A DNA stretch of 39,343 nt from Pseudomonadota bacterium (GCA_021851785.1 JAJZBV010000026.1:1-39343), one strand, 5' to 3'. Counted from the first letter of the stretch, positions 25,014 through 35,276 are shown. The notes: a model not told the origin generated them from the letters alone. Program-made: numbers and translations.

Positions 25014-25511
25014 ATGATCGGCTTGGTGCTGGTCACGCACGGCCGTCTGGCCGAGGAATTCCGCGCCGCCATGGAACACGTGGTCGGGCCGCAGAAAAAC
25101 GTCGCGACGATTTGCATCGGCCCCGACGATGACATGGAGCATTGTCGCGGCGATATCCGGCACGCGATCGAGACGGTGGATCAGGGCGACGGCGTCGTCA
25201 TGCTGACCGACATGTTCGGCTCGACGCCATGCAACCTCGCGCTCTCGATGCTCGACCGGCAGCGCCTGGAAGTGCTCTCGGGCATGAATCTGCCGATGCT
25301 GGTCAAACTCGCGCAGCTCCGCGATCAGCAGCCCTTGCCCGAGCTGGTCGTCGGTGCCCAGGAGGCCGGGCGGAAATATATCACCGCGGCCCCTCATGCG
25401 ACGCTCGCGGCGGTGGCTCCCGTGCCCGCCGTCCCGGCTCGTCTCACCGTCCCCGCCGCTTCCAATGGTCACGACGCGGTGCCTCATATCAGCGATGATC
25501 TCCCCGGCTGA
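25014..25511 (+). CDS. PTS EIIA component, mannose-type
   Basis: This 165-residue EIIA of the mannose (EIIA-Man, PF03610) family has phosphorylation site His9 in LVLVTHGRLAEEF and conserved DMFGSTPCNLAL and SGMNLPMLVKLAQ. No EIIB, EIIC or EIID gene is present, so it is a signalling rather than transport component, as in other alphaproteobacteria. The C-terminal Ala/Pro/Val tail (residues 126-165) goes beyond the domain. It lies 6 bases after rapZ and overlaps the HPr start by 17 bases. Confidence 0.93.
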   Translation: MIGLVLVTHGRLAEEFRAAMEHVVGPQKNVATICIGPDDDMEHCRGDIRHAIETVDQGDGVVMLTDMFGSTPCNLALSMLDRQRLEVLSGMNLPMLVKLAQLRDQQPLPELVVGAQEAGRKYITAAPHATLAAVAPVPAVPARLTVPAASNGHDAVPHISDDLPG

Positions 25512-25845
25512 CGATCCCGACGCCGCGCCGGATGAGACGGCACGCGGCGGCGATGATGGCTCTTCGCCGGTTCCGGTGCTGACCCGCGGCGTCGTGATCC
25601 GCAACCGCCGGGGTCTCCATGCCCGCGCCGCCGCCCGCTTCGTCACCCTGGCCGAGCGCTTCGGCGCTTCTGTCGAGGTCGTGAAGAATGGCCAGGCGGT
25701 TTCCGCGCGCTCGATCATGGGGCTGATGATGCTCGGCGCCGGGATCGGTGCGTCGCTGGAGCTGCGCGCCGAGGGCTGGGACGCGAAGGAAGCGCTTGAC
25801 GCTTTGGCCGCCCTGGTCGAAGCCGGATTTGATGAACAGGACTAA
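25495..25845 (+). CDS. ptsH: Phosphocarrier protein HPr
   Basis: This 116-residue HPr has a disordered acidic N-terminal extension of about 28 residues. The active-site His42 lies in RNRRGLHARAAARFV. Regulatory Ser73 lies in VSARSIMGLMML, the target of HprK. It takes phosphate from EI and gives it to the EIIA next door. The start at ATG 25495 lies inside the EIIA 3' end; the next good start would cut into the linker only. The stop overlaps EI by 14 bases. Confidence 0.93.
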   Translation: MISPADDPDAAPDETARGGDDGSSPVPVLTRGVVIRNRRGLHARAAARFVTLAERFGASVEVVKNGQAVSARSIMGLMMLGAGIGASLELRAEGWDAKEALDALAALVEAGFDEQD

Positions 25846-27808
25846 ACCCCCGCCCGCGGCCGCGCCCGCCAAACCCCCGCCCGCCAAGCCGGTCTCCGGC
25901 GCCGGCCGCTCCGGCGCGCCCAAGCCCCAGGGCGTGTCCAAGCCCCAGGGCGTGTCCAAGTCCCAGGGCACGCCCAGATCCCAGGGCACCAAACCGGGCG
26001 GCGCCACATCGGCAAGCCCCGCCGAGCGGCGGCTCAGCGGCATCGCCATTTCGGAAGGGGTCGCGATCGGCGCCGTCTTCGGCGCCGTCGAGCCCGAGAT
26101 CGAGCCGCCGCGGCGGCGGATCCAGGCCGCCGACATCGAGGCCGAGCGCAGCCGGCTGGACGCCGCCATCACGCAATCGAAGAAGCAGCTCGTCAAGCTC
26201 CGCGCCCGCCTCGACATGCTGCCCGAGGAGAGCCAGGCGGAAATCGCGCCGCTGATCGATGCCTACCTCCAGATGCTCGGCCCCTCGCGGCTGACCCGCA
26301 CTATGCGCCAGCGTATCGAGGAGGGGCTGGTCGCGGCGGAAACCGCGGTGCATGACACGGGTGACGCGATGGCGGCGGCGATCACGGCGATGGCCGACGA
26401 AGACGGCAAGGGCGGCGAGCAGCGCGCGAGCGCACGGCGCCACGCCGACGAGGTGCGCGAGATCAGTCGCCGCCTGATCCGCAATCTCACCCGCCAGCCC
26501 TTTCGCAGCTTCACCGCTTTGCCGGCGGGGGCGGTCTTGGTGTGCGAATATCTCCGCCCCGCCGATGTCGCGCTGCTCGATCCGGCGCGTCTTGCCGCCG
26601 TCGCCGCCGATGAAGGCGGGGCGGACGGCCACACCGCGATCATGCTGCGCGCGCTCGGCGTGCCGGCGGTGCTCGGGGTCGCCGATCTGACCGCCGCGGC
26701 GCCGCCCGGAACCCTCGCTGTCGTCGATGGCGGCAAGGGCGAGGTGATCCTCAATCCGACCCCGGCCACGCTCGCCGAGGCGCGCCGCGCCGTCACCGGC
26801 TTTGCCCGCCAGCGCCAGCAATGGGCGCGGCTCAAACGCCTGCCGGCCATCACCACCGATAACCAGGCGGTGGAACTCCAGGCCAATCTCGAACTCCCCG
26901 CCGAATTGCCGCTGATCGCCCAGGCGGGCGCCGCGGGGATCGGGCTTTTACGCTCCGAATTCCTGTTCATGAACCGTGAGCGCATGCCCAACGAGGATCA
27001 GCAGGCCGAGATCTATCGCGGCATCATCGAGGCGATGGGCGGCGATCCGGTGACCATCCGGGTGCTCGATTGGAGCGGCGAAAAAGAGATCGACGCGCTC
27101 GTCGCCGAAGGGCTGGTGCCCGATCTGCCGCCGGTTAATCCGGCGCTATCGGTGCGCGGGCTCCGGCTTTTGCTGCGCCAGCCGGAGCTGTTCGAAACCC
27201 AGCTCGCCGCCATCCTGCGCGCCGCCAATGCCGGGCCGGTGCGCGTTCTTTTGCCGATGGTGACGACGATCGGCGAGCTTCGTCGCGCCCGCGAGGTGTT
27301 CGAGCGCGTGGTGCGGCGTCTGCGCCGGCGCGGCGAGCGGCTGCCCGAGCCCTTGCCGCCGCTCGGCATCATGATCGAGACCCCGGCGGCGGCGCTTTCC
27401 GCGGATGCGCTGGCGCTGGAAGCGGATTTCTTCGCCATCGGCAGCAATGATCTCACCATGTACACCCTCGCCGTCGATCGCGGCGAGGCGATCGTTGCCT
27501 CGCTCTATGATCCCCTGCATCCGGCGGTGCTGCGGCTGATGCAATTCGCGATCGAGGCGGCGCTGTTGCTCAGAAAGCCGGTTTCGGTGTGTGGCGAGCT
27601 GGCGGCGAACCCGAAATTCACGCCGCTGTTGCTCGGCCTGGGTCTGCGCAGTTTCAGCATGAATTCGAGCGCCGTGCCGCGTGTCAAGCAGGCGGTCCGC
27701 GGGGTGAGCGCCGAGGCCTGCGCCCGCTTCGCGCGGCGCGTGATGGAGCAGAACGATTCCTCGCTGATCGACGAACTGCTCTCGGAATTCGCCGAGGCCA
27801 ACGAATAG
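25832..27808 (+). CDS. ptsI: Phosphoenolpyruvate-protein phosphotransferase (enzyme I)
   Basis: This 658-residue EI starts the phosphorelay by taking phosphate from PEP. The HPr-binding domain is about residues 68-300, with His267 in [15 protein letters not shown]. The TIM barrel has [38 protein letters not shown] and Cys587 in [10 protein letters not shown]. There is no N-terminal GAF domain, so it is not the nitrogen-PTS EI (PtsP). The first 62 residues are low-complexity and include a KPQGVS repeat from an 18-bp tandem repeat. ATG 25832 overlaps the HPr stop. It is the last gene of the hprK operon; nothing resembling a sugar EIIBC lies near. Confidence 0.95.
   Translation: MNRTKPPPAAAPAKPPPAKPVSGAGRSGAPKPQGVSKPQGVSKSQGTPRSQGTKPGGATSASPAERRLSGIAISEGVAIGAVFGAVEPEIEPPRRRIQAADIEAERSRLDAAITQSKKQLVKLRARLDMLPEESQAEIAPLIDAYLQMLGPSRLTRTMRQRIEEGLVAAETAVHDTGDAMAAAITAMADEDGKGGEQRASARRHADEVREISRRLIRNLTRQPFRSFTALPAGAVLVCEYLRPADVALLDPARLAAVAADEGGADGHTAIMLRALGVPAVLGVADLTAAAPPGTLAVVDGGKGEVILNPTPATLAEARRAVTGFARQRQQWARLKRLPAITTDNQAVELQANLELPAELPLIAQAGAAGIGLLRSEFLFMNRERMPNEDQQAEIYRGIIEAMGGDPVTIRVLDWSGEKEIDALVAEGLVPDLPPVNPALSVRGLRLLLRQPELFETQLAAILRAANAGPVRVLLPMVTTIGELRRAREVFERVVRRLRRRGERLPEPLPPLGIMIETPAAALSADALALEADFFAIGSNDLTMYTLAVDRGEAIVASLYDPLHPAVLRLMQFAIEAALLLRKPVSVCGELAANPKFTPLLLGLGLRSFSMNSSAVPRVKQAVRGVSAEACARFARRVMEQNDSSLIDELLSEFAEANE
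25922..25993. repeat. 18-bp tandem repeat in the 5' coding part of ptsI
   Basis: Units at 25922, 25940, 25958 and 25976 start as AAGCCCCAGGGCGTGTCC and drift. They encode [18 protein letters not shown] and RSQGTK in the unstructured N-terminal extension of EI. Confidence 0.9.
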
Positions 27809-27893
27809 GCCGGCCGGCGGTGCCGGTTCGTCACGCTCGCGCCTTCCGCCCGCATACCTTCCGCCTTGGGCCGGCGCCGCCTATATAGCCGGC

Positions 27894-28730
27894 ATGCAGA
27901 CGTCGTTCGTGAAGATGCACGGGCTCGGGAATGATTTCGTCGTCATCGACCGGCGCGCTCGAAGCCTCGCCCAGCCCTTCTCCCTTGGGTCAGACGCGGC
28001 GCGGCGGATCGCCGACCGCCATCGCGGCGTCGGCTGCGACCAGATCATCCTCCTCGATCGCGCCGAGGGCGCCGATCTCTTCATGCGCATCGTCAACGCC
28101 GATGGCTCCGAGGCCGGCGCCTGCGGCAACGCCACGCGCTGCGTCGCCGAGCTTTTGTTTCGTGAAACCGCCAATCCGGCGGCGGTGATCCGCACGCGCG
28201 CCGGCGATCTGCCCACCCGGCGCGAGGCCGATGGCCGGATCACCGTCGATATGGGCGCGCCGGCGCTGACATGGGAGCAAATCCCGCTCGCCCGCCCGCT
28301 CGATACGCTGCACCTGCCGCTGGCGCTCGGCCCGCTCGCCGATCCCGCCGCCTGCGGCATGGGCAACCCGCACGCGACGTTTTTCGCGCGCGACATCACG
28401 GCGCTGCCGATCGCCGCACTCGGCCCGGCGCTGGAACACGACCCCCTGTTTCCCGAGCGCGCCAATATCGGCATCGCCGAGATCCTGGCGCCCGATCGCC
28501 TCCGCCTGATCGTCTGGGAGCGGGGGGCGGGGCGCACCCTCGCCTGCGGCTCGGGTGCCTGCGCGGCCCTCGTCAACGCGCATCGCCGCGGCTTGGCGGC
28601 GCGCCGCGCGACGCTGGTGCTGGATGGCGGTGAGATCGGGATCGCCTGGCGCGAAGACGACGATCACGTGCTGATGACCGGCCCCGCCGCCATCGCCTTC
28701 CACGGCACGATCGATCTCGCCGCCGCATGA
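27894..28730 (+). CDS. dapF: Diaminopimelate epimerase
   Basis: This 278-residue PLP-independent racemase converts LL- to meso-diaminopimelate for lysine and peptidoglycan synthesis. The two catalytic cysteines are Cys77 in [11 protein letters not shown] and Cys218 in [11 protein letters not shown], which pull and give protons on opposite faces. The opening [15 protein letters not shown] is canonical. An 85-bp gap after ptsI with a TATATAGCC 14 bases before the start suggests a new promoter. The stop overlaps mtaB (ATGA). Confidence 0.96.
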   Translation: MQTSFVKMHGLGNDFVVIDRRARSLAQPFSLGSDAARRIADRHRGVGCDQIILLDRAEGADLFMRIVNADGSEAGACGNATRCVAELLFRETANPAAVIRTRAGDLPTRREADGRITVDMGAPALTWEQIPLARPLDTLHLPLALGPLADPAACGMGNPHATFFARDITALPIAALGPALEHDPLFPERANIGIAEILAPDRLRLIVWERGAGRTLACGSGACAALVNAHRRGLAARRATLVLDGGEIGIAWREDDDHVLMTGPAAIAFHGTIDLAAA

Positions 28731-29956
28731 GCGCCGACATCCTCACCTTCGGCTGCCGCCTCAACGCCTATGAGAGCGAGGTGATGCGCGGCCACGCCAG
28801 CGGGCTCGCGGATACCGTCATCGTCAATACCTGCGCCGTCACCGCCGAGGCCGAGCGCCAGGCGCGCCAGGCGATCCGGCGTCTTGCGCGCACCCGGCCC
28901 GAGGCGCGCATCATCGTCACCGGCTGCGCGGTGCAGACCGACCCCGCCGCCTGGGCCGCCCTGCCGGGGGTTGCCAAGGTGCTCGGCAATCTCGACAAAC
29001 TGCGCCCCGAGAGCTTCGCCGAGACGGCGCCGGGCACGGTCTCCGACATCATGGCGGCGCGCGAGACGGCGGCGCATCTGATCACCGATTTCGCCGGCCG
29101 CACCCGCGCCTTCCTCCAGATGCAGCAGGGCTGCGATCACCGCTGCACCTTCTGCATCATTCCTTTTGGTCGCGGGCCGAGCCGGAGTGTGGCGCTCGGC
29201 GAACTGGTCGCCGAGGCGCGGGCGCAAGTCGCGGCGGGGTTTCAGGAAATCGTCCTCACCGGGGTCGATCTCGCGAGCTTCGGCGGCGATCTGCCGGGGC
29301 GGCCGAGCCTCGGCCAGGCGGTCAGGCGGCTGCTCGCTTTGGTGCCGGAATTGCCCCGGCTCCGGCTCTCCTCGCTCGACCCGGCGGCGATCGATGACGA
29401 TCTCTGGCATCTCCTCGCCGAGGAGCCACGGCTGATGCCGCATCTCCATCTCTCGCTGCAAGCGGCGAGCGATCTGATCTTAAAGCGCATGAAGCGCCGC
29501 CACTCGCGCGCCGGGGCCGAAGCGGTGATCGCGCGGGCACGCTCGCTCCGCCCCGGAATCGCGATCGGCGCCGATCTCATCGCCGGCTTCCCGACCGAGG
29601 ACGAGGCGTTGTTCGCCGAGACCCTCGCTTTCGTCGAGGAGACGGAGATCCCCTTCCTCCATGTTTTCCCCTTCAGCGCCCGCCGCGGCACGCCGGCGGC
29701 GCGCATGCCGGCGACGCCGAAGCCGCTCCGGCGCGAGCGGGCGGCACGGCTCCGCGCCGCCGGCGAGGCCGCGCTGGCGCGATTTCTCGCCGCCAAAATC
29801 GGAACCCGGACGGAAATCCTGATGGAAACCGACAGAGACGGCCTCTCCGAGCATTTCGCCCGCGTCCGGCTTACCGCGCCAGGCCGGGCGGGAACGCGGG
29901 TCGCGGCGCGGATCGTCGGCGCCGATCACGGCCATCTCCTGGCCGAGGCGCTCTGA
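28727..29956 (+). CDS. mtaB: tRNA (t6A37) methylthiotransferase
   Basis: This 409-residue radical-SAM methylthiotransferase turns t6A37 into ms2t6A37 in tRNAs reading ANN codons. The N-terminal UPF0004 domain holds Cys10 (FGCRLN), Cys36 (NTCAVT) and Cys67 (TGCAVQ) for the auxiliary [4Fe-4S] cluster. The radical-SAM cluster is Cys136/140/143 in GCDHRCTFC, and a TRAM-like C-terminus follows. [10 protein letters not shown] is typical of the MtaB subgroup rather than MiaB. It is coupled to dapF by ATGA and to ftsY by TGATG. Confidence 0.94.
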   Translation: MSADILTFGCRLNAYESEVMRGHASGLADTVIVNTCAVTAEAERQARQAIRRLARTRPEARIIVTGCAVQTDPAAWAALPGVAKVLGNLDKLRPESFAETAPGTVSDIMAARETAAHLITDFAGRTRAFLQMQQGCDHRCTFCIIPFGRGPSRSVALGELVAEARAQVAAGFQEIVLTGVDLASFGGDLPGRPSLGQAVRRLLALVPELPRLRLSSLDPAAIDDDLWHLLAEEPRLMPHLHLSLQAASDLILKRMKRRHSRAGAEAVIARARSLRPGIAIGADLIAGFPTEDEALFAETLAFVEETEIPFLHVFPFSARRGTPAARMPATPKPLRRERAARLRAAGEAALARFLAAKIGTRTEILMETDRDGLSEHFARVRLTAPGRAGTRVAARIVGADHGHLLAEAL

Positions 29957-30873
29957 TGGCGCTCGGTTTCTTCTCGCGCCTCAAGGATGGCCTCGCGCGG
30001 AGCACCCAGAAGCTCACCTTCGGCCTCGCCGGCGTGCTGACCCGGCGCAAGCTCGATGACGAGGCGCTGGCCGAACTCGAGGATCTGCTGATCGCCGCCG
30101 ATCTCGGCCCGCAAGCGGCGCGGCGGGTGATCGCCGCCTTCCGCCGCACCCGCTTCGGGAAAGACATCACCGAGGCCGAGATCAAGACGGCGCTGGCCGA
30201 GGAAATCGCCGCCATCCTCGCCCCGGTCGCGCGCCCGCTCGCGCCTGATCCCGCGCATCGCCCGCATGTCGTCCTGGTGGTCGGGGTCAACGGCACCGGC
30301 AAGACGACGACCATCGGCAAGCTCGCGCTCGCCTGGCGGGACGCCGGCTTGCGGCCGATGCTGGTCGCCGGCGACACGTTCCGCGCCGCCGCCGTCGAGC
30401 AGTTGCAGATCTGGGGCGAACGGGTCGGGGCGCCGGTGATCGCAGGATCTGCGAATGCCGATGCCGCCGGCCTCGCCTTCGATGCCCTGACCCGGGCGCG
30501 ACAGGAAGAAAGCGACGTCCTGCTCATCGATACCGCCGGGCGGCTGCACAATAAATCGGCGCTGATGGAGGAATTGCGCAAGATCATCCGCGTTCTGCGC
30601 AAGCAGGACGAGACCGCGCCGCATGCGGTGGTGCTGGTCCTCGACGCCACCACCGGCCAGAACGCCATCGAGCAGGTGCGGGTGTTCAAGGAGATGGTCG
30701 ATGTCAGCGGCCTGATCGTCACCAAGCTCGATGGCAGCGCGCGCGGTGGCGTCGTGGTCGCGCTCGCGGAAAGCTTCGGCTTGCCGGTGTTCGCGGTCGG
30801 CGTCGGCGAGCAGGCCGGCGATCTCCGCCCCTTCGACGCCCAGGCCTTCGCCGCCGGGCTGGTCGGTCTCTGA
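29956..30873 (+). CDS. ftsY: Signal recognition particle receptor FtsY
   Basis: This 305-residue SRP GTPase docks ribosome-SRP complexes at the inner membrane. The N helical domain is about residues 30-95. The G domain has GVNGTGKTTT (G1), DTAGRLHNKS (G3) and TKLDGSARGG (G4). The long acidic A domain seen in E. coli is absent; instead a short amphipathic FFSRLKDGLARSTQK could bind the membrane, usual in alphaproteobacteria. Start and the mtaB stop share a base (TGATG). An 8-T tract follows at 30884-30891, though without a clear stem. Confidence 0.96.
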   Translation: MALGFFSRLKDGLARSTQKLTFGLAGVLTRRKLDDEALAELEDLLIAADLGPQAARRVIAAFRRTRFGKDITEAEIKTALAEEIAAILAPVARPLAPDPAHRPHVVLVVGVNGTGKTTTIGKLALAWRDAGLRPMLVAGDTFRAAAVEQLQIWGERVGAPVIAGSANADAAGLAFDALTRARQEESDVLLIDTAGRLHNKSALMEELRKIIRVLRKQDETAPHAVVLVLDATTGQNAIEQVRVFKEMVDVSGLIVTKLDGSARGGVVVALAESFGLPVFAVGVGEQAGDLRPFDAQAFAAGLVGL

Positions 30874-30982
30874 CGCGATCCGGTTTTTTTTCTTCTCCCG
30901 CCCCCTTCCCGCGCGCCCCGGCCTCGGGCAGAGTTTCGGCGCCATCCGCCCGGCCCGTCAGATCGCAAGGATTCGCCGATAA

Positions 30983-32323
30983 ATGTTCGCTTTCTTCCCC
31001 CCGGACGTGAATTTTGCCGCGAAGGCCGATTTTGCCCCCGGGGCCGGAGATCTCCTCGATTTCACTAAGGCGCAGCCTCTCGGGGCGGGGTTTCATCCCC
31101 TTTTGTATCCGCTCTATCATCTCCACGCCGATACCCTCGCCGCCTGGCGCCTGCTTTCGCGCGGCGCCAGCACGCTGCTCCGTCCCCTCGCCGGGATCGC
31201 GCCCGGAACCCTGCCGCTCGGCGTTCTCGCCGGCGCCTTCGACGTGCTCGGCCATAGCGAGACCACCCACGCCCGGCCGCATTTCGATATCACCTCGACC
31301 CGCCTCGATGGCGAGGAAGTCACCGTCATCGAGGAGGAGACGCTGCGCACGCCGTTCGCGACCCTGCTCCATTTCCGCAAGGAAATGGGCCGCAGTCAGC
31401 CGCGTGTGCTCCTGGTCGCGCCGATGTCCGGCCATTTCTCGACCCTGCTCCGCAACACCGTCGAAACCCTGCTCCCCGATCACGACGTCTTCATCACCGA
31501 TTGGATCAACGCGCGTGACGTGCCGGTTGCCGCCGGCGGCTTCGACCTTTCCGATTTCATCGATCACGTCATCGATTTTCTCATCGCGATCGGCCCCGGC
31601 GCGCATGTCGTCGCGGTCTGTCAGCCAGCCGTGCCGGCGCTCGCCGCCGTCGCCGTGATGGCCGAAGAAAGGCATCCGGCGCTGCCGCGCAGCCTCACGA
31701 TGATGGCCGGGCCGATCGATACCCGCATCAACCCGACAAGGGTCAACGACCTCGCGAAAGCGCGCCCGCTCGCCTGGTTCGAACAGAATCTCATCGCCCG
31801 CGTCCCCTGGCGCCACCGCGGCGCCGGGCGGCGCGTCTATCCCGGCTTCGTGCAGCTCTCGGCGTTCGTTTCGATGAATTTCGACCGCCACGTCGCCGCC
31901 CATTGGCGGCAATGGCGCAACGTCGCCATCGGCGATCTCGCCAAGGCCGAGGCGCATCGCGAATTCTACAGCGAATATCTCGCGATCATGGACCTGCCGG
32001 CGGAGTTCTATCTCGAAACCGTGCGCAACGTGTTCCAGGAACACCGCCTGCCGCGGGGTCAGCTCACCTGGCATGACCACAAAATCGATCTCGCCGCGAT
32101 CGAAACCACCCATCTTCTCGCCATCGAGGCGGAGCGTGACGATATCTGCGGCATCGGCCAGACGAGGGCGGCGCTCGAACTCTGCGCCAACCTTCCCGAT
32201 GGCCGTAAAACCTATCATCTCCAGCACGGCATCGGCCATTACGGCGTCTTCAGCGGCAAACGCTGGCGGAATGAAATCTATCCCCGCCTCCAGGCGACCA
32301 TCGCCGCGCGCGAGCAGGATTAG
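30983..32323 (+). CDS. phaZ: Intracellular polyhydroxyalkanoate depolymerase
   Basis: This 446-residue cytosolic enzyme of the PhaZ1 type (TIGR01849-like) breaks down stored PHA granules. The opening PLYPLYHLHADTLAAWRLL is replaced here by a close variant, followed by VLLVAPMSGHFSTLLR and DWINARDVPV. The lipase box is AVCQPAVP with cysteine (Cys213) in place of serine, as in Ralstonia PhaZ1. The final His region is in LQHGIGHYGVFSGKRW. Its presence implies that the host makes PHA. The ATG at 30983 has AAGGA upstream at a somewhat long distance. No PHA synthase is in the window. Confidence 0.93.
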   Translation: MFAFFPPDVNFAAKADFAPGAGDLLDFTKAQPLGAGFHPLLYPLYHLHADTLAAWRLLSRGASTLLRPLAGIAPGTLPLGVLAGAFDVLGHSETTHARPHFDITSTRLDGEEVTVIEEETLRTPFATLLHFRKEMGRSQPRVLLVAPMSGHFSTLLRNTVETLLPDHDVFITDWINARDVPVAAGGFDLSDFIDHVIDFLIAIGPGAHVVAVCQPAVPALAAVAVMAEERHPALPRSLTMMAGPIDTRINPTRVNDLAKARPLAWFEQNLIARVPWRHRGAGRRVYPGFVQLSAFVSMNFDRHVAAHWRQWRNVAIGDLAKAEAHREFYSEYLAIMDLPAEFYLETVRNVFQEHRLPRGQLTWHDHKIDLAAIETTHLLAIEAERDDICGIGQTRAALELCANLPDGRKTYHLQHGIGHYGVFSGKRWRNEIYPRLQATIAAREQD

Positions 32324-32330
32324 GGAAAGG

Positions 32331-32377
32331 CGGGGGCTCCGCCCCTCGACCCCGCCAGGGACGATGTCCCTGGACCC
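32331..32377. repeat. Dispersed double-hairpin repeat, copy 2
   Basis: GGGGC-TCC-GCCCC (32333-32345) and CCAGGGAC-GAT-GTCCCTGG (32355-32373), joined by TCGACCCCG, match the reverse complement of 13161-13209 in arms and linker; only the loops differ. It lies in the 87-bp gap between phaZ and the helicase gene and may serve as transcript end. Confidence 0.8.
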
Positions 32378-32425
32378 GATCCCTGTCGCGGGGTTGCAAT
32401 TCGCGGCGCGGTGGCTGAGATTCCG

Positions 32426-34954
32426 ATGATGGCGGATTTTTCGTCGCGCGTGAAATGCGTGCTCGGCCCCACCAATACGGGCAAGACACATTTGGCGATG
32501 GAGCGGATGCTCGCGCATGGCTCGGGCATCATCGGCTTTCCGCTCCGGCTCTTGGCGCGCGAGAATTACGAGCGCATGGTGGCGATCAAGGGGGTGAGCC
32601 GCGTCGCCCTGATCACCGGCGAGGAGAAGATCGTGCCGCCCGAGGCGCGGTGGTTTTCCTGCACCGTGGAGGCGATGCCGCTCGCGCGCCCGGTCGAGTT
32701 TCTCGCCGTCGATGAAATCCAGCTCTGCGCCGATCCCGATCGCGGCCATATCTTCACCGCCCGGCTGTTATCGGCGCGCGGCCTCGTCGAGACGATGTTT
32801 CTCGGCGCCGAAACCATCCGCCCGCTGGTGCGCCGGCTGGTGGCGGAGGCCGAGATCGAAACCCGGCCGCGGCTCTCGCGCCTCGCGCATGAAGGGGCGG
32901 TGAAGCTCACCCATCTCGCGCCGCGCTCCGCCATCGTCGCCTTCAGCGCCGAGGAGGTCTATGCCATCGCCGAGGCGATCCGTCGCCGGCGCGGCGGCTG
33001 CGCGGTGGTGATGGGGCGGATGGCGCCGCGCACCCGCAATGCGCAGGTCGCGCTCTATCAGAACCGCGAGGTCGATTTCCTGGTGGCGACGGATGCCATC
33101 GGCATGGGGCTGAACATGGATGTCGACCATGTCGCCTTCGCCGGGCTCGGCAAATTCGACGGAAGCCGGCCGCGGCGTCTCAGCGCGCCGGAATTGGCCC
33201 AGATCGCCGGGCGGGCCGGGCGCGGGCTGCGCGATGGGAGTTTCGGCACCACCGCCCGCTGCCCGCCGCTCGACGAGGCGCTGGTGGCGGCGATCGAGGG
33301 GCATCGTTTCGAGCCGCTGGCGCAGCTTTACTGGCGCAACCCGGCGCTCGATTTCTCCTCGCCGGAGGCGCTCCTGCAGAGTTTGCAAGCGCCGCCGCCG
33401 GGGCCGGGTCTTGCGCGCGGCAATGAGGCGAGCGATGTGGCGACGCTCGCGACCCTCGCGCGCGACCCCGAACTGCGCGCCCTCGCCGACCGGCCGGGGC
33501 GGGTCGCGCTGCTGTGGGAGGCGGCGTCGATCCCGGATTTCCGCAAGCTCGGCGATGACACCCATGCCCGCTTCGCTGCCCGCGTCTTCGCCCATCTCGT
33601 GCGCGGCGAGCCTCTGCCGGCCGATTGGATCGCCGGGCAGATCGAGGCGTTGAGCCGCCCCGAGGGCGATATCGATACCCTCATGCAGCGCCTCGCCGGC
33701 ATTCGCATCTGGGCCTATATCGCGGCGCGCCCGGATTGGCTGGCCGACGCGGCGCATTGGCGGGGGCGCGCCCGCGCGGTCGAGGATCTGCTCTCGGATG
33801 CGCTGCACGAGCGGCTCGCGGCGCGGTTCGTCGATCGCCGGGCGACGCAGCTTCTGCGCCGGCTCGATGCCGGCGCCGACGAGGCGCTGCTCTCGGCGGT
33901 GACCGCCGCTGGCGAGGTGGTGGTCGAGGGGCACGCGGTCGGGCGCATGACGGGGCTCCGCTTCGCCCCCGATCCGCGCGCGCTCGGCGATCAGCGGCGG
34001 CTGGTGGAGCGCGCCGCGCGGCGGTCGCTGGCGACCGAGATCGGGCGGCGCGTCGCGCGGCTCGCGGCGCTGCCCGATAGCGCCTTCACCCTGACCGCCG
34101 ATCATCACCTGACCTGGGAAGGGGCGCCGCTGGCGCGGCTGCTCGCCGGGGCCAGCCTCGCCCGGCCGCGCATCGTGGTCGCCGAAAATGATTTCGTCTC
34201 GGGCGGCCTCGCCCTTCGCGTGCGCGAGCGCGTGGCGCTCTATCTCGAACGGCGGATCGCCGCCGATTTCGCGCCTTTGCACGCCTTCATCGCCGCCGCC
34301 GACGCGCCGGCGCTGCGCGGTATCGCGCATCTGCTCGGCGAAGGCCTCGGCGTCGTGCCCAGGGAGCAGATACCGGGAGCGGAGATCGCAGAGGAACGGA
34401 TGCCGGCGCGGGTGCGCGCCCTGCTCGCGAGGAACGGCGTCGTGGCCGGACGTTACGCGGCCTGGCTCGCGGGGATGCTGAAGCCGCGGGCGATGGCGCT
34501 CCGGGCGCAGCTTCTGGCGCTGGCGCGCGGGATCGAGACGCCGCCTTTGCCGCCGCCGGCGGCGATCGCCATCACAGCGCCCGCACCCTGGCCGGAGGAT
34601 TTTTCGCTGGCCCTCGGCTGGCTGCCGGCGGGGCCGGTTTTGCTGCGGCTCGATATCGCCGAGCCTGTCATCGCCGATCTCGCGCGCGCGACACGAGGCG
34701 GGCAATGTCCGCTGCCGGCCGCGCTCGCCGCGCGGCTCGGCGTCAAGGCGGCGCTGCTGCCGGCGGTGGTGCGGGCGCTGGGCTTTCGCGTCATCCCCGC
34801 CGCCGGTCTTCCGACCGGTTGCGCCGGGCCGCCGGCGCCGCCCTTCATTGCCGCCCGAAGACCGCGCCCGTCACGTCCGCCGGCGCCGACGCGCCTGCGT
34901 CCGGCCACGGCTGGCGGCCCGTTCGCGGCGCTCGCCGCACTCCGCCATGGCTGA
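32426..34954 (+). CDS. SUV3-like DEAD/H-box RNA helicase
   Basis: This ~842-residue helicase of the mitochondrial degradosome SUV3 family has motif I LGPTNTGKTHLAM, DEIQ (motif II, VDEIQLCADPDRGH), LGAETIRP, a second RecA domain with VATDAIGMGLNMD and motif VI QIAGRAGRG, then a long alanine-rich C-terminal part. The alphaproteobacterial version lies next to an S4-domain RNA-binding protein, as here, which supports an RNA role; substrates are unknown. The frame also allows GTG 32411 and ATG 32429. I chose ATG 32426 because a GAG lies at ribosome-site distance and MADFSSRVKCVLGPTNTGK is the usual opening. The C-terminal 60 residues are Pro/Arg-rich. Confidence 0.92.
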   Translation: MMADFSSRVKCVLGPTNTGKTHLAMERMLAHGSGIIGFPLRLLARENYERMVAIKGVSRVALITGEEKIVPPEARWFSCTVEAMPLARPVEFLAVDEIQLCADPDRGHIFTARLLSARGLVETMFLGAETIRPLVRRLVAEAEIETRPRLSRLAHEGAVKLTHLAPRSAIVAFSAEEVYAIAEAIRRRRGGCAVVMGRMAPRTRNAQVALYQNREVDFLVATDAIGMGLNMDVDHVAFAGLGKFDGSRPRRLSAPELAQIAGRAGRGLRDGSFGTTARCPPLDEALVAAIEGHRFEPLAQLYWRNPALDFSSPEALLQSLQAPPPGPGLARGNEASDVATLATLARDPELRALADRPGRVALLWEAASIPDFRKLGDDTHARFAARVFAHLVRGEPLPADWIAGQIEALSRPEGDIDTLMQRLAGIRIWAYIAARPDWLADAAHWRGRARAVEDLLSDALHERLAARFVDRRATQLLRRLDAGADEALLSAVTAAGEVVVEGHAVGRMTGLRFAPDPRALGDQRRLVERAARRSLATEIGRRVARLAALPDSAFTLTADHHLTWEGAPLARLLAGASLARPRIVVAENDFVSGGLALRVRERVALYLERRIAADFAPLHAFIAAADAPALRGIAHLLGEGLGVVPREQIPGAEIAEERMPARVRALLARNGVVAGRYAAWLAGMLKPRAMALRAQLLALARGIETPPLPPPAAIAITAPAPWPEDFSLALGWLPAGPVLLRLDIAEPVIADLARATRGGQCPLPAALAARLGVKAALLPAVVRALGFRVIPAAGLPTGCAGPPAPPFIAARRPRPSRPPAPTRLRPATAGGPFAALAALRHG

Positions 34955-35276
34955 ACCCGCCGCCATTCCTTGGCAGCGGCTGGATAAATGGCTGTTCTGC
35001 GCGCGCGTGCGCCGCAGCCGGAGCGATTGCGCGCGGCTGGTCGCGGAGGGATGGGTCCGGGTCAATCGCCAGCTTGTGGAAAAGCCCGATTTCCGCCTGC
35101 GTATCGGCGATGTGCTGACGCTGGCGCTCAGACACGAGGTCCGGGTGCTGCGGGTGGCGCAGCTCGCGGCGCGGCGGCTCGGGCCGGAGCAGGCGCGGGC
35201 GCTCTATGACGAGATCGGCGAGGCACGGCCGGTCTCTTGCGCCGACCGGGATAAGGCGGCATATCGCGGCCCATGA
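34947..35276 (+). CDS. S4 domain RNA-binding protein, Hsp15-like
   Basis: This 109-residue protein has an S4 fold at residues 9-70: QRLDKWLFCARVRRSRSDCA, GWVRVN and KPDFRLRIGDVLTL. E. coli Hsp15 of this family rescues nascent-chain-bound 50S subunits. The ATG at 34947 overlaps the helicase stop by 8 bases, so it is made with the helicase. The C-terminal part has an ALYDEIGEARP stretch usual in the alphaproteobacterial group. Confidence 0.9.
   Translation: MAEPAAIPWQRLDKWLFCARVRRSRSDCARLVAEGWVRVNRQLVEKPDFRLRIGDVLTLALRHEVRVLRVAQLAARRLGPEQARALYDEIGEARPVSCADRDKAAYRGP

Noticed and set aside
30884-30891. Run of eight T after ftsY as a rho-independent terminator
   Set aside because: I found no stem stronger than 4 bp directly before it, so it is not called as a feature.
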